Shown piece after piece: positions 18,336-26,664 of a stretch of DNA of 64,000 bases; positions within the stretch are counted from its first letter, which is position 1, and each line of letters begins with the position of its first letter. The stretch is from assembly GCF_026339875.1 (NCBI RefSeq), contig NZ_JAPEPZ010000001.1:1240001-1304000 (forward strand), in the 5' to 3' direction. The notes under the pieces are model-generated. The model made no database searches and had not been told where the DNA came from. It saw only the letters and a list, made by a program, of their open reading frames with translations. Position numbers and translations under genes: made by a program. This DNA comes from Streptomyces sp. NBC_01571. Lineage in GTDB: Bacteria > Actinomycetota > Actinomycetes > Streptomycetales > Streptomycetaceae.

Positions 18336-18479
18336 CGAACTCCTCCCATGGCCATCCACCGTCGGCTCTGACGACGAGGCGCAAGTGGGCCACCGATATG
18401 CACCGTTGAGCCTGACGCAGTTGCCCTCGTATTCGGGGCGACGCGAGTTCTCGCCCTGGCCGGGTCGCCACTGCGGATG

Positions 18480-18839
18480 CGGCGCTCGGCGCCCCGGTCG
18501 AGGGTCGAGTCGAGCCGACCGTCGTCCTGACGGGATATGGACGCGGCATCACCTGTTCGTAGACGGCGTTGCAGACCTCGTAATCGCGATGCAGGTCGGC
18601 GAGGTGCGTGGGCACCTTGACGACGTCCGGGAATCCAGGCCGCGTGCCGGGAGCAGAACGCGCGGGTTACGCAAGACCTGCTGGGTCTGTTGGGCGAAGG
18701 TGTCGCCGACGACCTCCCCGGTGGCTGGGTCGTGCGGTCCCGTCCCGGCGGTGTACAAGAACCCGTTGGCGTCGACCGCCTGCGCGTACGCACCTCCGGG
18801 AGCCGGCGCATCGCCCGTACGGATCTCTTCCCTGACCAT
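18480..18839 (-). pseudogene. RidA/YjgF-family gene with a frameshift
   Basis: From ATG 18839 (site GGAAAGGAAGCC) the frame reads MVREEIRTGDAPAPGGAYAQ and FLYTAGTGPHDPATGEVVGD, a normal RidA N-terminus. Near 18638 one base is missing (GATTCCCGG where GATTTCCCGG is expected); the protein then continues in the next frame as FPDVVKVPTHLADLHRDYEV and YEQVMPRPYPVRTTVGST. The C-terminal strand with the substrate Arg context is partly retained but the last dozen residues are unlike the family. RidA proteins hydrolyse reactive enamine/imine intermediates. Either a recent pseudogene or a sequencing error. Confidence 0.75.
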
Positions 18840-19017
18840 GGCTTCCTTTCCGGACTGAGTCCCTGCCGACCTGAAGCCGCAGGTCTAAGGATGGTGTGTT
18901 CGACCGTTGGGGTGCTCACACTGGTCGTGGGCAGCTGCCTGAGGGGTAGATCATCTGACGGGGCCGGAGGGCTCTCAGGTTTTCGCTCGCTCTGTTCGAC
19001 CAGCCTCCTATGCATGC

Positions 19018-19290
19018 CTCCTGAGCTACTCGTACGGATCGCGGGGCGCGTGGAACGAGACGAACTCGAAGAACGGCGGGCCAAGCAGTTGAGGGAGACG
19101 CGGGCCGAGCGGGACACATTCGCCGCCGCCGGGCAGGTCCTTGAGCGGGTGAGCGAGCATGCCCGCCGACGGGCGCACCTCGGCTGCGCCGCCCGCGGAA
19201 GTTGGTGGACGGGCGGTGATGCTGATCCCGCACCGCGCCGGTCGTGGGGAGCCCATGCTGCTGCGAGCCCACGGCTGTGGTCGCACCACC
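19018..19290 (+). pseudogene. Relic of an IS-associated coiled-coil/winged-helix protein
   Basis: One frame gives GRVERDELEERRAKQLRETR and a further Glu/Arg-rich coiled coil; after a frameshift near 19175 it continues TSAAPPAEVGGRAVMLIPHR. The last block is nearly identical to PGQVGGRAVMLIPHRV in the minus-strand gene at 24407-24787, next to a broken transposase. So this is a second, truncated copy of the same gene type and marks an old insertion or rearrangement site. Confidence 0.5.
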
Positions 19291-19309
19291 GCAACGTGTG
19301 ATGGCTCTG

Positions 19310-19987
19310 TCAGGAGGTGAGAATGGAGATGCCGTCTCCGAGCAGCTTCAGTCCGAGGACGAAGAAGAGGACGGCCATCACAGCGACATTGTGCTGGGCG
19401 GCCCAGTCTTTCCAGTTGCCGAGCGTGGTCCTGGCCCGCTCTCCCCCGAGGAGGAAGACTCCGAGCGGGACCAGCAGGCCGAGCGTGGCGATCACGACGA
19501 AAATCGCCAGTGAGGCGATCTGCTGCCCGACCGGCAGCCCGGCCGAACCGATCGCGGCGCCGGCGGCGATGGTCAGCGGGGCGTTCTTGGCGTTGAGCGC
19601 GGCCAGGGCCGTGCCGAGTCCGAAGACCTTGACCGGTGTCAGGCGGTCGATCGCGCCCATCCACTCGGGCAGTTTCGCCTGCGAGGGATCCTTCGGGCGC
19701 CGATGCCACTGCCGGGCGCCGAAGACGACGAGGAACACGCCCAGCGCGAGCTTGAGCGCTCCCACCCAGGTGGCCGGGTGCTTGTGGGCCGAGGCACCCG
19801 CGGGGGAGGCGATCGCCAGCATCACCGCGCCCAGCACGGCGAGTCCGAGGACCCAGCCGACGGTGAAGAGGATGCCGTTGAGACGTCCCCGGGGCGTGGC
19901 GAGGATGAGGATGACGGCGATGATCGGCAGCGGGCTGATGGCGACGCCGGCCGCGAAACCCAGCAGGTCACCGAGAACTGCGCCCAT
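19310..19987 (-). CDS. GAP/SfLAP-family membrane protein
   Basis: 225 residues from ATG 19987 (MGAVLGDLLGFAAG), with GGAGG five bases upstream; 14 more in-frame residues are possible. About six hydrophobic helices: AAGVAISPLPIIAVILILA, NGILFTVGWVLGLAVLGAVM, LKLALGVFLVVFGARQW, then three after a cytoplasmic RRPKDPSQAKLPEW loop. This is the layout of the Sap/GAP family (sulfolipid-1-addressing protein), membrane transporters needed for lipid or small-molecule export in mycobacteria. The cargo here is unknown. Confidence 0.85.
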   Translation of the reverse strand: MGAVLGDLLGFAAGVAISPLPIIAVILILATPRGRLNGILFTVGWVLGLAVLGAVMLAIASPAGASAHKHPATWVGALKLALGVFLVVFGARQWHRRPKDPSQAKLPEWMGAIDRLTPVKVFGLGTALAALNAKNAPLTIAAGAAIGSAGLPVGQQIASLAIFVVIATLGLLVPLGVFLLGGERARTTLGNWKDWAAQHNVAVMAVLFFVLGLKLLGDGISILTS

Positions 19988-20381
19988 GATTGCCTCCAGC
20001 TGGGGTCGGGTGGCGATCCAGTCGAGCAAAGGTCCGGTGGAGGCAGGCGCCCTGGCGGCCTGTGCGGCGCGAGGGGGTCTTGTGCGATCAGCGGCGCTGC
20101 GGGCTTCATGGCAACGCGGGAGTGGCTGACCGAGAAGTCGACGACCCCATACTCAACGCGCACGCCCCGACCCCATCTTCCTGCGCCGTGCTCGATCTGT
20201 CCTCGGGAGCACTCAGGGCGCGGAGACGGCGGCGTCGCCGTGCCGCACCCGTGTCGCCTTCATCAGGGTCCAAGATGCGGGGCTGCGCATCCGTGGCGAG
20301 GATTGGGCTGTGAGGGCGATGCCGCCCTGTGTCCCGGCGTCTGGTGACCCTCGCACCGATCCGTGGCAGGGGAGTCGCACG
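19988..20381. other. Divergent intergenic region
   Basis: 394 bp between the minus-strand GAP gene and the plus-strand oxidative cassette. No gene or consensus palindromic box is seen; promoters for both directions must lie here. Confidence 0.4.
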
Positions 20382-20972
20382 ATGACTGCAACGGCACGAA
20401 CGCCTCAAACGGCTCACCCCGAGCGTCCGGGCAGGTCGGACGGTGTGAGCAACGAGTTCACCGTCTTCACGGAGATCAAGCCGGGCCATGCGGACGCCAT
20501 GCGTGAGGATCTCGCCACGCTCGCCGACGCGACGAATGACGAGAGGGTCCATGCGGCCTTGCGCCAGATCGGCACTCTGCACGACGCACGACACGTGATC
20601 TTCGACAATGACACCCGGCACATGTTCGCCAGCGTCTTCGACGGCTCCTGGGACGCCTACATCGACGACTTCGCCCAGACGGACGTCGGGGACCGCTTCG
20701 ACAAGGTCTTCTCGCACACCGAAGGGTTCCCCGGCGTCAAAGACCCAGGGGCGAAGGACTGGTTCGTCGCCCACCAGGCACCCGCGGGAGTCTTCGTCAG
20801 CTCTTATCCCGATCTGACCGTTCAGCAGGTCTGGAAGGACCAGCGCGTGAGCGAGGCGTTCCAGGCGGTGCTGGACACCCCCGAGTTCCGAGCGGCGCTG
20901 GACAACCCGGCCAACGCCGAGTTGATGGCCACACCTGCCTTCCAGAAACTGCTGGAAGAAGCCTCCGCCTAA
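20382..20972 (+). CDS. Conserved protein of the peroxidase cassette, function unknown
   Basis: 196 residues from ATG 20382 after CAGGGGAG. The first 25 residues look unstructured, then NEFTVFTEIKPGHADAMRED and HDARHVIFDNDTRHMFASVF suggest one or two dimeric alpha/beta-barrel (ferredoxin-like) repeats, a fold used by EthD-like and chlorite-dismutase-like proteins. No catalytic residues can be assigned. It is followed at 120 bp by a DyP peroxidase and then a catalase-like protein, so a role in handling peroxides or their substrates is inferred from position only. Confidence 0.75.
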   Translation: MTATARTPQTAHPERPGRSDGVSNEFTVFTEIKPGHADAMREDLATLADATNDERVHAALRQIGTLHDARHVIFDNDTRHMFASVFDGSWDAYIDDFAQTDVGDRFDKVFSHTEGFPGVKDPGAKDWFVAHQAPAGVFVSSYPDLTVQQVWKDQRVSEAFQAVLDTPEFRAALDNPANAELMATPAFQKLLEEASA

Positions 20973-21091
20973 ACCGGACGCTACCAACCCTCAACCCTCA
21001 GAGCCGGCCCACCATCGGTGAACCGCGTCGGCCGGTGCCAGCCAGCGCAGGGCTTGCCCAGGCAGGGACCGATGTGGAGGCACAAGCGATC

Positions 21092-22444
21092 ATGAGCACG
21101 GCAGACAGCGGCAGCGCGGCCGGTGTGCGCGTGGAGATCGAGGACGTACAGAGCGGGGCGCTGCGCCCGCGGCCCGTCCCCTACCAGGGGAAGTTCCTTT
21201 TCCTGCGCGTCGACGACCCCCACGCCGGACGTGCCCTGCTGCGCCGGCTGCTCCCTGTGACCTCCGGTGGCCTGCGGAGCGTGGACCGGAGCGGGGACGC
21301 GTGGGTGGCGGTGGCGTTCACCTATCGGGGGCTGAGGGCCCTGGGGGTGCCCCAGGAGTCACTGGACAGCTTTCCGCGAGCGTTCCGTGAGGGCATGGCC
21401 GCCCGGGCCGATTTGATCGGCGACGTGGGCGAGAACGCGCCGGCTCACTGGGAGGCACCGTTCGGGACGGGCGAAGTCCACATCGCACTGAGCGCCTTGG
21501 CTTCCGATGCGGAGCAGCTGGACAAGGAGCTGGAGCAGGCCCGGGTCGCCTATGAAGAGACGCCCGGCGTCCGGGTGATCTGGCACCAGGAGGTGAAACA
21601 GCTTCCGACCGGGCGTACCACCCTTGGCTTCCGGGACGGCATCAGCCATCCGAACATCGAGGGCGTCGGACTGCCCGGCTCGAACCCGCAGGAAGCCCCC
21701 ATCAAAGCCGGCGAGTTCATCCTGGGCTACCCCGACGAAACCGGCAATCTTCCGCCGATGCCCACCCCTGAGGTCCTCGGACGCAACGGAACCTATGTCG
21801 CTGTGCGCAAGATCCATACAAACGTGGCGGCCTGGCGCCGCTACCTGCGCGCCAACAGTGCGAACGCCGAGGAGGAAGCGCTTCTGGCGGCCAAGATGAT
21901 CGGGCGCTGGCCCAGCGGAGCGCCGCTGACGTTGGCGCCGGAGCACGACGACCCGGAACTGGCGGCCGATCCGCACCGCGTCAACAACTTCCTGTACCGG
22001 GAGCATGACGACCGCGGCCTGCGATGCCCCGCCGGCGCGCACATCCGCCGGAACAACCCCCGCGACGCTGCCATCATCGGCGACGCCCGGATGCACCGGC
22101 TCATCCGCCGCGGCACCACCTACGGTCCACCGCTGCCCGAGGGCGTGCTGGACGACGACGGCGCCGACCGCGGCCTGGTCGGAGTCTTCATCGGGGCCCA
22201 CCTAGAACGGCAGTTCGAGTTCATCAAGGCCGAATGGGTCAACGACGGCAACTTCATCGGCTACCCCGGCGAAAAGGACCCGGTGGCCGGACACCACGGC
22301 GGCACCGGCAGCATCACCATCCCCGACAAGCCGGTCCGGCGCCGCCTGCAGAACCTGCCCAGTTTCGTGGTCACCCGCGGTGGCGAGTACTGCTTCGTAC
22401 CGGGCTTGCGAGCCCTGCGCTGGCTCGCCGAACTGGAGGACTGA
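21092..22444 (+). CDS. DyP-type haem peroxidase
   Basis: 450 residues from ATG 21092. The diagnostic GxxDG motif is in LGFRDGISHPN, whose Asp is the distal acid-base residue; the proximal haem histidine is in GLRCPAGAHIRRNNPRD, followed by the distal-side Arg context FQF-like LERQFEFIKAEWVNDGNF. No Tat signal is present, so it is cytoplasmic or encapsulated rather than exported. The length is that of the longer DyP classes. It lies between the unknown protein and a catalase-like gene, 51 bp from the latter, and is probably cotranscribed. Confidence 0.92.
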   Translation: MSTADSGSAAGVRVEIEDVQSGALRPRPVPYQGKFLFLRVDDPHAGRALLRRLLPVTSGGLRSVDRSGDAWVAVAFTYRGLRALGVPQESLDSFPRAFREGMAARADLIGDVGENAPAHWEAPFGTGEVHIALSALASDAEQLDKELEQARVAYEETPGVRVIWHQEVKQLPTGRTTLGFRDGISHPNIEGVGLPGSNPQEAPIKAGEFILGYPDETGNLPPMPTPEVLGRNGTYVAVRKIHTNVAAWRRYLRANSANAEEEALLAAKMIGRWPSGAPLTLAPEHDDPELAADPHRVNNFLYREHDDRGLRCPAGAHIRRNNPRDAAIIGDARMHRLIRRGTTYGPPLPEGVLDDDGADRGLVGVFIGAHLERQFEFIKAEWVNDGNFIGYPGEKDPVAGHHGGTGSITIPDKPVRRRLQNLPSFVVTRGGEYCFVPGLRALRWLAELED

Positions 22445-22495
22445 GCGGAGTTCGCCGCCGCATCCGATCACGCCCTCCGGGAAGAGGCCGAAGTC

Positions 22496-23635
22496 ATGGC
22501 AGCACAGTTCGTCCCCTACACGCCTGACGTCGAAGTCGCTGATCCGGACTTCGACCAGCACGTGCAGACGGTGATCGAGAAGACCGAGAGCTACATCGCC
22601 GAGTCGGTCGAGGCCGGCGGCACCGGCCAGGCCCTCCGCGACGCCCACGCCAAGGGATACGGCCTCGTCCGGGGGCACGTGGAGATCCTGGACGGGCTCC
22701 CCGCCGAGTACGCCCAGGGCATCTACGCGATCCCGGGAACCCACGACGCGCTCATCCGCTTCTCCAACGGTTCCCCGCACGCCGGAGCCGACGCGCGACT
22801 GGGTGCCGCCACCGGACTGGCGCTGAAGATGTTCGACATCCCCGGCCCGACCCTGCTGGAGGACGAACCGGACACGGGCACCTTCGACTACGCCAACATC
22901 AACGGGCCGATCTTCTTCTGCAACACGGTCGAGCACTACCTCTTCATCCAGGAGCTGTTCCTGAACGCTCCGGCCTACTTCTCCCAGGGCCGACCCGGCG
23001 CCCATCGCTTCTTCACCGAGTTCGTCACCGGCAAGGGAACCCTGCCCCAGGAAGACTGGGCCTGGGACGAGTTCCTGGCCTTCCTCCGCCTGTCGAAGAC
23101 CCCCCCGACCAACCTGCTCCTGTCGAGCTACTGGACAATGGGCGCAGTCAGGCACGGCGACTACATCGCCAAGGTACGCGTCACCCCCGCCCCGGACTGT
23201 GCCGCCGCGGTGGTCCGGCGCACCATCGACCCGACCTCCGCGCAGGAGGTCTTCCGACCGGCCCTCCAGGCCGAGTTGCAGGAGCGGCCCTACGCCTTCG
23301 ACATCCAGGTCCAGCTCTGCACCGACCTGGAACGCATGCCGGTGGAGGACACCACCGTGGAGTGGCCCGAGCAACTCTCGCCGCCCGTCACCGTGGCCAA
23401 GCTCCGGCTGCCACAGCAGGACATCTCCGGCCCGGAGAATCTGGCGAAGATGGACTCACTGTCCTTCACGCCCTGGAGGGTCACCGCCGAGCACGCCCCC
23501 CTCGGCAACATCATGCGGGCCCGCAAAGAGGTCTATCGGCAATCCTCCATCCAACGACACAAGCTCAACCAGCAACCGCGCACAGAGCCTCACAGCGCCG
23601 ACGAGGTACTCGGCCCGGCCCACGAGCCTCAGTGA
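22496..23635 (+). CDS. Catalase-family (SrpA/mini-catalase-like) haem protein
   Basis: 379 residues. ALRDAHAKGYGLVRGHVEIL places the distal His where small catalase-fold proteins have it; ALIRFSNGSPHAGADARLGA and GLALKMFDIPG are conserved haem-pocket segments; the C-terminal SLSFTPWRVTAEHAPLGNIM and RARKEVYRQSS match the proximal region of this subfamily. It lacks the long wrapping and NADPH domains of true catalases. Members may be peroxidases or lipid-peroxide enzymes. Third gene of the oxidative cassette. Confidence 0.88.
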   Translation: MAAQFVPYTPDVEVADPDFDQHVQTVIEKTESYIAESVEAGGTGQALRDAHAKGYGLVRGHVEILDGLPAEYAQGIYAIPGTHDALIRFSNGSPHAGADARLGAATGLALKMFDIPGPTLLEDEPDTGTFDYANINGPIFFCNTVEHYLFIQELFLNAPAYFSQGRPGAHRFFTEFVTGKGTLPQEDWAWDEFLAFLRLSKTPPTNLLLSSYWTMGAVRHGDYIAKVRVTPAPDCAAAVVRRTIDPTSAQEVFRPALQAELQERPYAFDIQVQLCTDLERMPVEDTTVEWPEQLSPPVTVAKLRLPQQDISGPENLAKMDSLSFTPWRVTAEHAPLGNIMRARKEVYRQSSIQRHKLNQQPRTEPHSADEVLGPAHEPQ

Positions 23636-23765
23636 GCCTCCGCCCGGCTTGAGGACCCCGATCACGACTTCGGTGCGCCCGCAAGCTCACCCCTGGCCAA
23701 AATGACGCCTACACGCCTCGCCGTCGGGCGCGCACGGCTGCGCCCACCTCAGATCTGGCCGACCC

Positions 23766-24377
23766 TTACAAGTTCCGCGCCGACCCTGCCCGCCTTGCGT
23801 GCGCTGCTCGTCCTCGGGCGGCAGATATCCACATCAGGCGGCCTCTCTCGTCAGTCAGGGCGAGAAAGTGCAGGCCATGATGGTGGTGTTTACCGGAGGA
23901 GTTCCGCCGGTCGGCCTTTCCGGTGCGGCGCTGGGTAGGGATGAGAGTGCCGTCGCTCAGGACCACCTCCCCGCCCTGCTTGGCGACCTTCTTCAGGGAG
24001 CGGTCCAGGCACGGCGCCTGAGCGGCGAGCAGGGTGATCAGCTCATCGCGCCAGCGCCGGATGGTGGACTCGGACACGTTGTTTCCGCCGGCCATGTCAG
24101 CCAAACGCTGGTCGTGACGAACGACAGCCAGGACGATCACCGTGATCTTCCCGGGCGGCAGGATCCGCCACTTGGACCGTATCGCCTTCAGATGGCGACG
24201 CAGCAGATCGGCGAGCTGGTTGACGGTGCGCGTGGACAGTGGCAGACGGCACTGGCAGACAAGCGGGCAGGTGTCCTCGGCGCGTTCTTCGGTTTTCGGC
24301 ACACAAATCCAACCGCCGCCGGGGGCACCGTGGTTACGCCCGCGCCGCACTGCCCAGTTGGCGGTAAGGCGATTCAC
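23766..24377 (-). pseudogene. IS5-like transposase remnant (DDE_Tnp_4 type)
   Basis: The core reads TVNQLADLLRRHLKAIRSKW and LADMAGGNNVSESTIRRWRD (helix-turn-helix), then KQGGEVVLSDGTLIPTQRRT (first catalytic Asp) and a NSSGKHHHHGLHFLALTDER segment. The later catalytic Asp and Glu are missing: the protein runs off into ARGRAAHARRAGSARNL at 23766. The N-terminal 55 residues are not transposase-like, so the true start was probably near 24250. It is therefore inactive. Confidence 0.8.
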
Positions 24378-24406
24378 AGGCGAGTGGTGAACCGCCCGTC
24401 GGGCAG

Positions 24407-24787
24407 TTAGCGCATCCAGCCGCGGTCAACCAGCCTGACCAGCTTGCCGCGCAACGTCTCCAGCTTCGCCCGCACGCTGACGTCCACCCCCAGCCTCTCG
24501 CCGACCTGCCGGGCCATGACCGGCCCGGCCGCCTGCCGCACGACGGCAAGGATGCGCTGGTAGTCCGGCGGAAGCATGGTCTCCTCCACGTCCGGCACGC
24601 GGTGCGGGATCAGCATCACAGCCCGTCCGCCCACCTGCCCGGGCGCTGGCGCGGCCGAGGCGCGCTCAGCGGCAATCTGCTCGCTCACCACCAACGACAC
24701 CACCGGCGTTGCTCGACGCCTCGAAGCGGAAGAGGAAGCGGAAGAGGTGGACGACCTGGCCGCTCCAGAGACCGCGCAACGGGTCAC
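24407..24787 (-). CDS. IS-associated small winged-helix protein, possibly decayed
   Basis: 126 residues. The second half has GQVGGRAVMLIPHRVPDVEE and YQRILAVVRQAAGPVMARQV, then KLETLRGKLVRLVDRGWMR, a pattern of a small winged helix found beside Streptomyces insertion sequences. The first 40 residues are Ser/Arg-rich and unlike the coiled coil expected, suggesting a frameshift there. It sits 30 bp upstream of the broken transposase on the same strand; another copy lies at 19018. Confidence 0.55.
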   Translation of the reverse strand: MTRCAVSGAARSSTSSASSSASRRRATPVVSLVVSEQIAAERASAAPAPGQVGGRAVMLIPHRVPDVEETMLPPDYQRILAVVRQAAGPVMARQVGERLGVDVSVRAKLETLRGKLVRLVDRGWMR

Positions 24788-24840
24788 CCTTCACGGGGAT
24801 CTGCCGGCCCTACAGCTGATCGGTGAGCCAAGGCTCTGGG

Positions 24841-24891
24841 TTTCTTCTGAATCGAGGCTGGGTGCGGCCCGGCGGACGGTTTCAGAAGAAA
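24841..24891. repeat. Inverted repeat with 10-bp arms
   Basis: TTTCTTCTGA at 24841-24850 and TCAGAAGAAA at 24882-24891, perfect complements separated by 31 bp. It stands out as AT-rich in GC-rich sequence, just outside the IS debris; it may be part of a lost element or a hairpin. Confidence 0.5.
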
Positions 24892-24958
24892 CGCAGAGGT
24901 TGGGCTGTGAGGCTGGCCGCCCATCACCGGAAGCGGGTCCCACCCCGCAGGAGCCGCA

Positions 24959-25270
24959 TTGACCACGACGTCCACCACCACGCGTTCGAGCCGTGGGATA
25001 TGCCACCGGCGCCCACGGCGCGGGGCCGTGCCCTTCTTGGCCCCGCTGCTGGTCCGGGCCGGCGCCGCCGGGGTGCCGGCGCTGTGGTGGAGCGACACGA
25101 CCTCCGTGGCCGGCCCGGCGGGGTGGCTCACCGGCGCGGGGCGCATCACCGGCCTCCTGGCGGGCTACGCCTGTGCGGTGCGGCTGGCTCCGATGGCCCG
25201 CGTACCGCTCCTCGACCACACCGTCGGTGCGGATCGTCTCGCGCGCCGGCACGACTACTGTCCGACGGTT
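24959..25270 (+). pseudogene. Ferric-reductase-like membrane protein, N-terminal relic
   Basis: The frame gives LAPLLVRAGAAGVPALWWSD, then a membrane stretch TGAGRITGLLAGYACAVRLA and MARVPLLDHTVGADRLARRH. This order (two helices, then RxPxLDxxxGxDRLARxH) is typical of the first helices of ferric-reductase-like/ferredoxin-reductase membrane proteins of Streptomyces. After RRHDY the similarity stops, and no haem-His pairs or FAD/NAD domains follow. Truncated relic; moderate certainty. Confidence 0.5.
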
Positions 25271-25541
25271 CCCTATTCGCACTGCGCCCCCGCGCACCCC
25301 CGCCATCTGCGCGTCACGCTCAAGTCCGCCGATGGTCAGCGCCACGCTCGGCCGCCTGACACCGGGCCCCCGGGTGTGGGCCTCGGGATTCAACCGACAT
25401 GAATCCCGAAGCGGCACCGAGTCGCAGTCTCTTCCGCAGGGAAAGGGCGCCTCCCCATCACGGACACGGCTTGCTCCCGAAGCCCTGCGCAAGACCAGTT
25501 GCCCCTGTCCAGCGTTGAACACCCCCCCGAAGGAGCCCCCT

Positions 25542-26063
25542 GTGGGACTCGACCTGATCAACGGCGTCCCCGCGCACGTCCTGTTCGTGCACGTCGTCGT
25601 GGTCCTGATACCCCTCACCGCGCTGGCGCTCGTCCTGTGCGCCATCTGGCCATCGGTCATGCGCCGGTTCGGTCTCGCCCTCCCGGTCCTCGCTCTGGTC
25701 GCCCTGGTCAGCGTGCCGCTGACCACAGACGCCGGCGAGTGGCTGGAGCGCCACGTCGGCAGCGACGCCCTCGTCCGTAGGCACGCCGAACTCGGTGATG
25801 AACTGCTCCCCTGGGGCATTGCCCTGTTCTTGGTGGCCGCGGCGGTGTGGTGGACCTACCGCCGCGCCGACAACCGCGCAGCTGAGGCGACAGGGCCCAC
25901 CACCCGCAACACGGTGGCCACGCCGCTGCGTATCGCAGCCTCGGTTCTCTCCCTTGTCATCGGAGTGGGCGCGGGTGTGCAGGTCTACCGAATCGGTGAT
26001 TCCGGCGCGAAGGCTGCCTGGCACGACGGCTACTCCGCCACCGCCCATCCCGACCACGGCTGA
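25542..26063 (+). CDS. DUF2231-like membrane protein
   Basis: 173 residues, GTG 25542 preceded by AAGGAG. Four hydrophobic helices: VLFVHVVVVLIPLTALALVL, FGLALPVLALVALVSVPLTT, LLPWGIALFLVAAAVWWTYR and RIAASVLSLVIGVGAGVQVY. The VPAHVLFVHVVVVLIPL start and the ERHVGSDALVRRHAELGDEL loop fit the DUF2231 layout, in which membrane histidines may bind haem. Function is unknown. The frame is open far upstream, but that sequence is relic DNA. Confidence 0.8.
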   Translation: MGLDLINGVPAHVLFVHVVVVLIPLTALALVLCAIWPSVMRRFGLALPVLALVALVSVPLTTDAGEWLERHVGSDALVRRHAELGDELLPWGIALFLVAAAVWWTYRRADNRAAEATGPTTRNTVATPLRIAASVLSLVIGVGAGVQVYRIGDSGAKAAWHDGYSATAHPDHG

Positions 26064-26258
26064 CACACTTTGGCTGAGGCGGTTTCCCGGACAGGAGGCC
26101 GTCTCAGCACACGTTGCTGCACATGGCCGGTCCGGGCGACGGGGTCTCAGGCAGCTGTCGACGGGCCGACACGACGGTCCCTTGAATAGCCGAAGCGGCT
26201 GCCCGTGGGCCTGGTTGTCATCGAGCGTGCGCCGGTGGGCAGGACCGGTTCCCGACGT

Positions 26259-26452
26259 CCCTGGCCGCTGTCGCCTTGGGCGACGCGTCCGACACGATGA
26301 TGGCGCACCCACTCACCCCGCAACTGCGCAACCTGCGGAGTCCGGGCGAGATCGGCGTCGGCCAGAACACCACTGTCGTCTGCCCCGCACCGCTGATGAG
26401 CACCATCGGAGAGCTCGGCGCCTTCCTCAGCAGGGGGACGACCGCCGCAGCG
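26259..26452 (+). pseudogene. Slipin (SPFH/band 7) C-terminal relic
   Basis: The frame reads LGDASDTMMAHPLTPQLRNL then GVGQNTTVVCPAPLMSTIGE and LGAFLSR. This matches the end of bacterial slipins (HPL-x2-QLRNLQ ... VEIGV-x3-NTTVVFPAPLMSTI). Upstream SPFH sequence is missing and several conserved positions are changed, for example SPGEIGV for LVEIGV. The remaining DNA from 26064 to 26664 shows no other gene. Confidence 0.6.
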
Positions 26453-26664
26453 GCCGAGATGCCCCGCCTGCCACGGCCGTACCGGCCCCCGGCCTGGCCG
26501 GGACTGCTCATGTGCCGGCACCGAACGGGGCAGCCGGGGCCGAGGCAGTGTCCTTGTAGCCCGGAGGCGTGCGGCGGCCCACAGCGCACAGCCGCGGCGG
26601 GTCACCGCGCCGTCCCCGCGTCCCTGACCCGGCGCCCGGCCTCGTGCAGACCCGAAGGTCCATG

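Noticed and set aside
24841..24891. Inverted repeat read as the terminal repeats of an IS
   Set aside because: Only 51 bp overall with no flanking duplication; kept as a simple inverted repeat.
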